From Perognathus longimembris pacificus (taxonomy: Eukaryota > Chordata > Mammalia > Rodentia > Heteromyidae): a stretch of 64,000 nucleotides of DNA. The notes under the pieces were generated by a model, which was not told the DNA's origin, did no database searches, and saw nothing but the letters and a program-made list of their open reading frames with translations. Shown piece by piece: positions 55,721-64,000 of this stretch (positions within the stretch are counted from its first letter, which is position 1; each line of letters opens with the position of its first letter). The stretch is from NCBI RefSeq assembly GCF_023159225.1, contig NC_063172.1:44211832-44275831 (forward strand), read 5' to 3'. The translations under genes were made by a program, and so were the position numbers.

Positions 55721-56659
55721 GATGAACTCTTAAGGTCTTTTCTAGTGCAAAGTTGCTGAGGCCTTCCTGGGTATAAGAACTGAACCTTACATAGAATATT
55801 CTAGAAGGGTCACAATAGCAATTTACTAAATTCATTGCTACAATACAATAGTATCACTGTTTTTCAGTGAACACTGAAGCCAAAAGTAATTATTTACAGA
55901 CATGTATCTAACTGATATCAGAGTTACACAAAGAATGTGCAACCCAGTGAAGGACTGAGTGGGTATGATACTCTCTCTCATCTACCCCTCCATCCCATTG
56001 CAAATCTCAGCTTTTACTGCTTGAACAGACAACATATTCCCATACTGTGTGATTAAAAATGACCCCATATATTCAAAAACATCAACTAGCAATAAAACAT
56101 TACCCTGAATTGTGTTGTCCAAACCCCAAGTTATTTTCCTGGAGCCAGAGTGTTAGATCAGGTTTCAAGTTTATTTAGATATAAGCATAAATTCTCATTT
56201 ATAGGAAATTGCCTTTATAATAACAGTTATAATGTTTCTGTTTACAGGACTGACTGGAGATCACCAAAGGGGTGGAGTACCATGTTACATTAATTTTTTT
56301 TTTTTTTAGGCAGTATGTTGTATTTATAGCAATGAAAGGGGAGGGGAGAATCCCCTCCTGGCTTAACCTAGTTATTTCTCAAATTCAAAAATGACTGTCA
56401 TAATCTTACATTTATTCCACTGTAGTGTTTTTCTTTAACAAAGATACCCATTGCATATAATGATTAAAATGCATTCCAGTTGGAAGAGGTTGTGTTTAGC
56501 TCAGATGAGAGGCACATGATCCAGCCACTGCCTCACCTCAGTTGGTTTTGCACTGGTTCTCAGTCCTAGCTGCATTTTAGAATCACTTGGGAGGCTTTAA
56601 GTACATTTTTCGTTTGTTTTGCCAGTCTCGAACCCAAAATAATTAAATTCCAATCCTAA

Positions 56660-56661
<2 letters not shown>
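55721..56661. other. Unique AT-rich DNA
   Basis: No feature recognised beyond a T-run at about 56297-56309. Confidence 0.4.
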
Positions 56662-56699
<38 letters not shown>

Positions 56700-56942
56700 A
56701 ACTCAGAGCCTAGGTGGTGCTGTTCTTAGCTTTATTTTCATTTATTTATTTATTTTTGCTGTGGGCTAGTACTCTACCACTTGAGCTACTGCTCTATATC
56801 AGGCTTTTAAAAAAAATCTTAATTAGAGATAAGAGTCTTGCAGACTTTCATGCCAGGGCTGGTTTTAAACTGCAGTCCCCAGATCTTAGCCTCCTGAGTA
56901 GCTAGGATTACAGGAATAGGCACCTATCCCAATCCTAGTTCT
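56662..56942 (-). mobile_element. B1-dID-like SINE with (GT)n at its tail end
   Basis: (GT)n at 56662-56695 stands at the tail end, then the right monomer (gaactcagagcctaggtggt, interrupted by a (TTTA)n insert at 56736-56753), then the B1 half (agcctcctgagtagctagga). Confidence 0.75.
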
Positions 56943-57592
56943 TTTGGGGGGAAGGGGTGGTAGCCGATGGCTGGTGGGTCAGATGGTGGTTGAGGTAGAG
57001 CTAACTGGAGTTGTATTTTCTACTAGATCACAATAGTTTCCAAGGGCAGCTAGGGTGGGAGTTAACCCTACCCAGTGGTCCTCAAGATGCAATTGAAGAG
57101 TTACAGCAGCATCAGGGAACTAGATTAAAAGGCACATGTTCATATCCAACCCAGACTCCCAGAGTTGGGAACTTTAGGAGAGAGGTACCTCCCGATCTAC
57201 ATTTCAATGAAGTCTTATGGGCGCTAGACTTCGAGAGCTACTGATGATGTAGGGGTAAGTTCTCAAATTTTGGCTACACATTGACTCAACAGAGAACTTC
57301 AGAAATATTAAGCTCAGATTTTACCCCCAGATATACTGATTTCAAATCAGATTTTTTAAAAAAAATCCTTTCCCCACCCCTAAGATTCTAGTATATGAAC
57401 CAAGGAGCTAAATCTGCAATTCCCTACCCATCAACATTAGCATCAGCTAGGGGTGTGTTTGAAGTATGTTTAACCCCACTGAACCAGATGCTCTACGGGC
57501 TGGATGCCCAAATTTTTGTGTTAAATTATTTTTCATACCATGTTATCCATTTGAGAATCACTGGTCTATATGGCACACTTACTAGTGTTTAA
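56943..57592. other. Unique DNA
   Basis: No feature recognised. Confidence 0.4.
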
Positions 57593-57604
57593 AATTGGAA
57601 TAGA

Positions 57605-57833
57605 GCTGTGTGCTGGTGGCTCATGCCTGATATCCTAAGTACTCAGGGGGCAGAGATCTGAGAATTACATTTTAAGCCAGCCAGGGCAGGAAAGTCTGTG
57701 AGACTCTTATCTCCGGTTAACCACAAAAAGCAGGAAGTATAGACGTGGCTTAAGTGGTATATCACTAGCGTTTCACACAAAAGCTCAGGGACAGCACCCA
57801 GGCCCAGAGTTCAAGCCCCAGGACAAGGGGAAG
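57605..57833 (+). mobile_element. B1-dID-like SINE with TSD
   Basis: Flanked by aattggaataga at 57593-57604 and 57834-57845. B1 half, then right monomer (gtggcttaagtggtatatca). Confidence 0.9.
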
Positions 57834-57933
57834 AATTGGAATAGATATGTGGTCTCAGAACTGTATTAACTGTATATGTATATTATAGTCTCTTGAGTAC
57901 AACATAGTTTATTACAAAACTATGGACTATAAG

Positions 57934-58528
57934 TGTGGGGGATTCAGCGTGGCCTTGAAGGGGGAAGGGCGATGAGAGTGCTCCCGAGAAGCCGCCCTTC
58001 CCCCAGCCTGGGGCAGTGTGGAAGTTAGCCACACCTATCTCCTTCTGGGTCTGGAACCAGAAGGGGTAGCTTTGAGACCAGCCCCCCAACTTCTCACCAG
58101 TGAGCATGTGTGCCCCCCTTTCGCGGGCTTTGCCCAGAGTGCGGTGCTATGGGAAGTGACGTTAGCCTATGAAGGGGGGTCCTAGGGAGCTGCTCTTGGA
58201 CGGAGAAGCTCGCCAGCCTATCACCAGTTCCTGGTCTATCACCCCCTTTCCTCGTCATCATTGCTATATTACTGTTAGCCCCTCCCTTATTAAACCAGAT
58301 TGCTCTCTGAAGCATCTCCGAGATCCGTGCATGCCTGGCTTCCTTGGTGGGTATAAGGAGGGAGGAAAGGGTCTCGTTCGGCCACGTGCACCTGAGGTTT
58401 GCCCATGTCCCTTCACTCTACCTTGGCCGCCGCAGGTCAGGTGCCCAGGGGAGAGGGTGAAAAGGGGAGCACAGATAAGGGAGTAAGCTTAGCATCCCCG
58501 CACCAGGGGAAGTAAATCTAGCCTGGCA
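57934..58528 (+). mobile_element. Possible unrecognised LTR (CpG-containing block)
   Basis: Starts TGTGGGGGATTC and ends GCCTGGCA. Flanking hexamers TATAAG (57928-57933) and TACAAG (58529-58534) match at five of six bases, as in an old class II insertion. A TATA-like ctatatta (58262-58269) lies 25-30 bases before an ATTAAA (58292), the spacing seen in short-R LTRs. It is richer in CpG than its surroundings. I do not recognise the family, and strand and ends are tentative. A processed gene remnant is the alternative. Confidence 0.35.
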
Positions 58529-58534
58529 TACAAG

Positions 58535-58970
58535 CCTTAGAAGAACATAATTTCTTGGTTTATATCATTAATGTGTGATATTAAATTCTATTATTACCAT
58601 TGTACAATGAACTTTGTTTTTAAATATTTTGCCTTTGTAGATTTGAATGATGTTCTCATCCATGCTTTTATCTTTTATTTGTTCATTTATTTGGGGCTCA
58701 GAGACCTGGGCATTTCATTAACATAGGGGAAACAATGGCTTCCTTTCTTCTTTGTGAGCTCTTCCCATGGGAAACTTATTTTGAGAGTCTATGCTTTCTT
58801 GAGATAGGTAGCAAATCTCTTAAACATCAAACTCTTACCACCACCAACAAAATTACCACCAAATTCAATTCTTTAATTTAGAAATTTAACAAACATGCTG
58901 AATTCAGTAGTAAATCTTAAAGTTTGTACTAGTTCAACAAACTTGGTTAATTTCAAACATACCTTGCTGA
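58535..58970. other. Unique AT-rich DNA
   Basis: No feature recognised. Confidence 0.4.
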
Positions 58971-59092
58971 ATATGGTATATCTCTGTCTTTTGACAGATA
59001 GACTAGAATACGGTATATCTCATCCTGGTCTTTTGACAGATAGACTAGAATACGGTATATATCATTCTGGTCTTTTGACAGATAGACTAGAA
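58971..59092. repeat. 42-bp tandem repeat, about 2.9 copies
   Basis: Units end in tcttttgacagatagactagaa at 58971-59008 (short by 4 bp), 59009-59050 and 59051-59092. The two complete 42-bp units differ at three positions. Because 42 is a multiple of three, a frame stays open through it (LLTDRLEYGI repeated), which I read as a by-product. Confidence 0.95.
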
Positions 59093-59510
59093 GCTAAGAA
59101 ACTTTGTTTCCTCCTCAACTATCCCATTGTTAGAGCCATGCAAAAACAAATCCATCAGCAAAAACAAATGGTTTTTCTGAAACAGTGGGTTCTCAGTTTG
59201 TGGTCTTGGGACCCACAGTAGTAGGAATGCCACACCCTCTAGGTGATTCAGGTACAGGCTAAAAATGAGAGTCATTATTTTAGAGCAAGAAAGTAGAAAT
59301 GAGCTTTGATTTGTTAGCAGCAGGGCAGGATTATTCTTACCCAATGAGAAGCCAAGTATATTGCTTGATGTACATATTCCTTCCCCTTATTCTTTTCATC
59401 CCTGAAACCATAGACTTAATCTAGGTTCATTCAGAACAGATCTGAACTCTGGCCTTTTTCTGTGTGGTTTCTTTGTATATTGTCTCAACTATGTGAGAAA
59501 ACTCAAATTT
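59093..59510. other. Unique DNA
   Basis: No feature recognised. Confidence 0.4.
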
Positions 59511-59745
59511 CTCCTTCCTTCCTTCCTTCCTTCCTTCCTTCCTTCCTTCCTTCCTTCCTTTCTCCCTTCCTTCCTTCCTTCTTCCCTCCCTCCCTCCCTC
59601 CCTTCTTTCCTCCCTCCCTTCCTCCCTTCCTCCCTCCCTTCCTTCCTTCCTTCCTTCCTTCCTTCCTTCCTTCCTTCCTTCCTTCCTTCCTTCCTTCCTT
59701 TCTTCCTTCCTTCTTTCCTTTCCTCTCTGTCCTTTTTCCCCTCTC
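59511..59745. repeat. (TTCC)n microsatellite
   Basis: About 235 bases of TTCC and CCCT units at the tail side of the next SINE. It explains the Lys/Glu/Gly-rich and Phe/Leu/Pro/Ser frames here. Confidence 0.97.
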
Positions 59746-59755
59746 ACCCCCTCTC

Positions 59756-59990
59756 TCTGTGTGCTGGTACTAGGACTTGACCTCATAGCATGGACCCTAT
59801 CCTTTAGCTTTTTCTGCTCAAGGATGTCATTCTACCACTTGAGCCACATCTTTACTTCTAGCTTTTTGCTGTTTATGTGAAGATAAGAGCCTCATGGGCT
59901 TTCTGCCTGGGCTGCCTTGGAACTATGATCCTCAGATCTTATTCTTCTAGCTAGGATTACAGTCATGGGATTACTGGCACCTAGCTTATC
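59756..59990 (-). mobile_element. B1-dID-like SINE
   Basis: Right monomer (tgctggtactaggacttgac, attctaccacttgagccaca) then B1 half (tctagctaggattacagtca). Confidence 0.8.
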
Positions 59991-60379
59991 TTCTGTTTCT
60001 ATACCTGACTATATGGTCTTATCCCAGTTTTGCCTCATTTGAAAGAACTCAAAACTGAACACGAAAATTGAAGAAGAGGAATATATTTTGCCAGGAAGAA
60101 AAACTTTTAAACTCAAAGCTGTTTATGCTTTTAGGTTGGGTACTTCAGATATAAACTTCTAAAAAGTGCTCTTAACATTTGTTGTGATAACTGCCTAGGG
60201 ATTGCGGCAATGATGTGATAGTACATATAAGCAAAAACAAACTATTTTCAAGACAAATCTATTCTGCTTTTTCAAAATCATGGCACATATGTAAACTTTA
60301 TGAAAATTTATGCCAACTCATCTTTCTGGCTCTCTTATATTTTTTTCTGTTGGTGTAAAAATACCTTGGTTTTATTTCC
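59991..60379. other. Unique DNA
   Basis: No feature recognised. Confidence 0.4.
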
Positions 60380-60490
60380 AAAGTACACCAATGCCCTGGA
60401 GGCCTCCTGCTAGGTGCCCCCTCTTAAAGGCTCCATCACTTCCCCTAAATATTACACTTGGGGGACAAGTCTTTAACATATGGGCCTTGC
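60380..60490 (-). mobile_element. MaLR-like LTR fragment
   Basis: Words resembling the complement of a MaLR LTR 5' end: ggtgccccctcttaaaggct, acacttgggggacaagtctt, taacatatgggcc. Confidence 0.4.
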
Positions 60491-60981
60491 ATGGCTAGCA
60501 GAGTGGATCAGCAGAAGCGTTCTGGGCCCATAATATATGGGCTTTAGGAGGACATGCTAGATCAAACTGTAGCAGATAATAAGTTTCTCCAAGTATACAG
60601 TCAATACAGATCAAAGGAACTGAGTTGTCTCTCTGAGTGCTAGAAGTGGGGATGAGCCTAAAAAGAAGACTCCTGGGTTTATTTTACTCATGTACCATCA
60701 AGAGGGTCAGGAGGACCAGTTTTGTGCAGTGGGAAGTTGCAGGAGAGAGAAACCAAATATTTATTTCATTATCTTATGAGTGGCTCAAGAGACAAGAGAA
60801 GAACTTGCAGATTGAAAACCAAAGCTCTTCTTAAATGGTGATGGTCACCAGAAAAGGTAGGCTCCTTGCCATTTATTTGGAAAGGAACCTGTCCTGTTTC
60901 ATTCACTTGTAATCCATAAGGGATTTGAAAGAGTTGTTGAAAAATAGATTTTTTTTTTTTTGCTGTAAATATAGGGCTTTT
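60491..60981. other. Unique DNA
   Basis: No feature recognised. T-run at 60950-60961. Confidence 0.4.
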
Positions 60982-60994
60982 AAAATGGGAAACA

Positions 60995-61204
60995 GGGCTG
61001 GGAATATGGCCTAGTGGTAAAGTGCTCGCCTTGTATACATAAAGTTCTGGGTTTGAGTCCTTAGCACCACATATATGGAAAAAGCTGGAAGTGGCACTGT
61101 GGCTCAAGTGGTAGAGTGCTAGCCTTGAGCAAAAAGAAGCCAGGGACAGTGCTCAGGCCCTGAGTTCAAGCCCCAGGACTGGCAAAAAAACAAAACAAAA
61201 CAAA
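60995..61204 (+). mobile_element. IDL-Geo SINE, older subtype, with TSD
   Basis: The ID monomer reads tagtggtaaagtgctcgcct and ttctgggtttgagtccttag. TSD aaaatgggaaaca (60982-60994) and aaaaggggaaaca (61205-61217), one mismatch. (AAAAC)n tail. Confidence 0.93.
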
Positions 61205-61289
61205 AAAAGGGGAAACATTTGTATCCTTAACTTGGGTCTTTCAATTACTGACTAATAAAATAAAATACATCAACATTTTACAGAATTAT

Positions 61290-61660
61290 TGAAATAGGAA
61301 TTGCCTGGCCTCTGGTTTCCATAAAAAAATGCCATAGATGGAGTGGCTTAAATGACAGAATTTTATTTTTAATTTGGAGAGTGCAAGTCCAAGCAGAGAA
61401 TGCCAGTGTGTCAGGGTACTTGTAAAAACCCATCTTACTAGCCTATACATGCTGCCTTGTATGTGTGTTCTCAAATGGCAAAGGGGGAAGAGAGAAAAAG
61501 AAGAAGAGGAGGGAGAAAAGGAAATTGAGGGTCATTTGGGACTTTTCTTCTTATAAGTGTATTAATCTCACTATGATCTAAACCTACATATCTCCCAACT
61601 ATCCCATCTCTAATACAATTACATTGAGCTTTTTTTGAGGGGACATAATTAGATAATGAT
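61290..61660 (-). mobile_element. MLT1-type MaLR LTR relic
   Basis: Complement words: gagtggcttaaatgacagaa, ttcttcttataagtgtatta, then gaggggacataatt. A GA-rich stretch at 61486-61520 lies inside. Confidence 0.6.
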
Positions 61661-61868
61661 TCTCAAACATTATTCCTTTTTTCCTCCTATAACTAGAAGA
61701 TTGCCTGGCCCCAGTAGACTTTAAGTACAAATGAGGTCACATTAAAGCTCAAATTACAACTCCTTTTAACTCTCCTGCGTGATTGGAGGACGTTGATCTC
61801 TTTCTAAGTTCTCAGCCTCAACTGGGAAGAACCTCACTGATGTTCAGAACAAAGTTCCATGCTGCTTG

Positions 61869-61870
<2 letters not shown>

Positions 61871-61959
<89 letters not shown>

Positions 61960-62146
61960 TTTGGCCAGTCTTGGGGCTTAGACTTGGTGCCTGAACTATG
62001 TCCTGGCTTCTTTTTGCCCAAGGCTAGCACTCCACTACTTGAGCCACAGCACCACTTCGAGCTTTGTTTGTGTAGTGCTGAGGAATCAAACCCAGGGCTT
62101 CCTGCATGCTAGGCAAGCACTCTACCACTAAGCCACATTCCCAGCC
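61871..62146 (-). mobile_element. IDL-Geo SINE with (GT)n tail inside its TSD
   Basis: The TSD tgctgcttgtt lies at 61860-61870 and 62147-62157. Between them come about 88 bases of (GT)n (61874-61959) and then the minus-strand SINE (ggccagtcttggggcttaga to ccacattcccagcc). The microsatellite is thus in the tail position and belongs to the insertion. Confidence 0.94.
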
Positions 62147-62227
62147 TGCTGCTTGTTAACTGTGTCCTCTGCATGAAGTTTTTCTCCTGCCTCTAAGCCC
62201 TGTCCCTTCTTAGGATTGCCACTGGCC

Positions 62228-62440
62228 TGGAACTGGTGGCTCACTCTTGTAATCCTAGCTATTTGAAGATCATCATTCAAAGCAAGACTAGCCAGGGTCC
62301 TTCATCAGTAAGACTCTTATCTCCAATCAACCACCAAGAAGACACAAGTGGAGATATGGCCCAAGTGGTAGAGTGCTCACCTTGAGCAAAAGCTCAGGGA
62401 CAGAACTAAGGCTCAGAGCTCAAGCCCCTCACCACCCCAA
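62228..62440 (+). mobile_element. B1-dID-like SINE
   Basis: cctggaactggtggctcact through atggcccaagtggtagagtg to gagctcaagcccctcacc. The B1 core is partly deleted. Confidence 0.8.
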
Positions 62441-63000
62441 TGGCCACCATTTTGCCATTCCCCTAGTCATTGGTATATCACCATAAACTCCTGAGGCACC
62501 ATTGGCAGCAGGTGTGAGTATGTGGGTATACATGTGTATTTGGGAGTTGGAGGTGTGGATTGCTGGTGAAGAATAGCTCATCCCAGCTCTCTGCAGCACA
62601 CTGTCATCTGGATGCCCATGCAAGAATTGTTCTTTTCTACTAAAATGATGGATCACATAAACAGCTCTTCCTTTCAGTGTCTGGTTCTAACCCTGGTCTC
62701 TACTGAGACTCAAATTCTGTTCCCTCCATTCTTCTTTCCTCTTAATTTCTTCCCCGTGCCCTTGAAAAAAAAAGGAGAGACTTCCTTTTCACCAACAACA
62801 ACAAACCCCAAAGGTCCACTATATATCAGTTCAGACAAATATAGCTTAGTGGGTTAGCAGCTCTACAGTTCAAGGGCACTGAGTGTGAAGTCCAGGCTGG
62901 GTCTTGCCTGGAACCTTGTGCTATACTTTGAATTTTAACAATTTATAATAATGTTAGGTTTTTTTTTTATAATAAATACCTATGTGCACACAAGTATTAG
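62441..63000. other. Unique DNA
   Basis: No feature recognised. Confidence 0.4.
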
Positions 63001-63012
63001 ATGATAAAATAT

Positions 63013-63229
63013 GTTTTCTTTGTTGTTGTTGTTGTTTTGCCAGTCCTGGGGTTTGAATTCAGGGGCTGAGCACTGTCCCTGGCTTCTTTTTGCTCAAGGC
63101 TAGCACTCTACCACTTGAGCCACAGTGCCACTTCCGGCTTTTTCTATATATGTGGTGCTGAGGAATTGAACTCAGGGCTTCATGTATACAAGGTGAGCGC
63201 TTTACTACTAGGCCATATTCCCAGCCCCC
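63013..63229 (-). mobile_element. IDL-Geo SINE with TSD
   Basis: (GTT)n-type tail then ttgccagtcctggggtttga to ccatattcccagcccc. TSD atgataaaatat (63001-63012) and atgataaagtat (63230-63241). Confidence 0.94.
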
Positions 63230-63241
63230 ATGATAAAGTAT

Positions 63242-63732
63242 TTGAACAATGGGTCTAATGAAGGTATAAACCTCAGCTATGTGATTTGGGAACATAGATC
63301 TTTGCTTCAATGACCACAGCTAGTTACTAGTCCCATGGAGAAAGATTCCCATTCTGCTTTTGTGATAGTCAGAGATCCACTTTATTTATTATACTGAGAT
63401 GTAAAAATAAGACATAGTTGAATTATTTAAATTATAAAAAGGATCCTGCAAATTACTAAATGAGTTATTTTAGTTATGAGCCTATTAGTATTTGCATTGT
63501 TTTAACTGAAGTAAGAATAAGATGTAAGTTTCTCTTCAAGCAGAAGACAATGGTGTGGAATCAAACCAGTGGCTGGGATTCAGTTGTGCTCAAACTTCCT
63601 CTTCTAAAACTAGAGAAAATAATCATTTGTTTTCTGGGTTGTGGTGAGGAGCCAGTAAGTTACAGATAGTGGGTAAAATGGGGTTGAAAAGATGGTAAAT
63701 ACCATAAAATTGTGGCTATTAAAATATTTCTT
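63242..63732. other. Unique DNA
   Basis: No feature recognised. Confidence 0.4.
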
Positions 63733-63960
63733 GTTGTGTTGTGAGGCTTGAACTCAGGACCTCATGCTCGCACTTGGCTCTTTGGCTCAAGGCCGTCATT
63801 TTACCATTTGAGGCACACCTCTACTTCTGGTTTTTTACTGATTAACTGGAGATAAGAGTTTCACTAATTTTTCTGCCCAGGTTGGTTTTGAACTATGATT
63901 GTCAGATCTAAGACTCTTGAGTTGCTAGGATTACAGGTGTGAACCACTGGTGGCCAGCTT
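63733..63960 (-). mobile_element. B1-dID-like SINE
   Basis: Right monomer (gtgaggcttgaactcaggac) then B1 half (ttgagttgctaggattacag, gtgtgaaccactggtggcca). Confidence 0.85.
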
Positions 63961-64000
63961 AAAAAAGTATTTTTAAAGTATTAAACTTACTTTAAGAAAA

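Noticed and set aside
58895..59221. 108-codon frame with repeated LLTDRLEYGI
   Set aside because: Results from a 42-bp tandem repeat whose length is a multiple of three; flanks have no coding character.
59427..59786. Gly/Arg/Glu-Lys repeat frame
   Set aside because: Encoded by the (TTCC)n microsatellite on its complementary strand.

Overview
This is mammalian nuclear DNA, almost certainly from a rodent of the superfamily Geomyoidea (pocket mice, kangaroo rats, pocket gophers). The main evidence is about twenty copies of a dimeric SINE. Its left half is ID-like (tRNA-Ala type, starting GGGCTGGGGATATGGCCTAG) and its right half is the Geo monomer, an arrangement published as IDL-Geo and reported only from Geomyoidea. 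A second dimeric SINE with a B1/7SL-like left half and an ID-like right half (B1-dID type) is about as frequent. I found no host protein-coding exon, tRNA, rRNA, CpG island or CRISPR array that I can support. The window looks intergenic or intronic and is dominated by retroelements.

Layout. 1-7.7 kb: scattered SINEs, one 5'-truncated L1 with a clean 16-bp target-site duplication (TSD) and an open ORF2 3' end, then about 2.9 kb of unique DNA. 7.7-16.5 kb: a stack of nested LTR elements. An outer provirus (family B; tRNA-Phe-like primer site; TSD GAAGT) carries a gammaretrovirus-like ERV1 provirus (family A; exact tRNA-Pro primer site; TSD ATGC). That provirus in turn carries three IDL-Geo SINEs, one of them inside its 3' LTR. 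A family A solo LTR (TSD ATTG) follows. 16.5-33.5 kb: SINEs, short L1 tails, microsatellites and older MIR/L2/MLT1 relics in unique DNA.

33.5-38.3 kb: an LTR-internal-LTR-internal-LTR array of family A on the + strand, flanked by a single CTAG duplication. 38.3-64 kb: an MLT1 relic, a family B solo LTR (TSD GTAAA), a 3.65-kb L1 with a SINE inside it, further L1, L2, MIR and SINE copies, a long polypyrimidine tract, a possible unrecognised LTR at about 58 kb, and a 42-bp tandem repeat.

Nothing here works as a cellular gene system. The most interesting structures are the tandem and nested proviruses, a SINE fragment carried inside the family A provirus and copied with it, the two primer-site variants of that family, a family B LTR-LTR junction, and the right monomer shared by the two dimeric SINE families. 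All open frames of any size belong to L1 ORF2, decayed retroviral pol, SINEs, simple repeats or chance.
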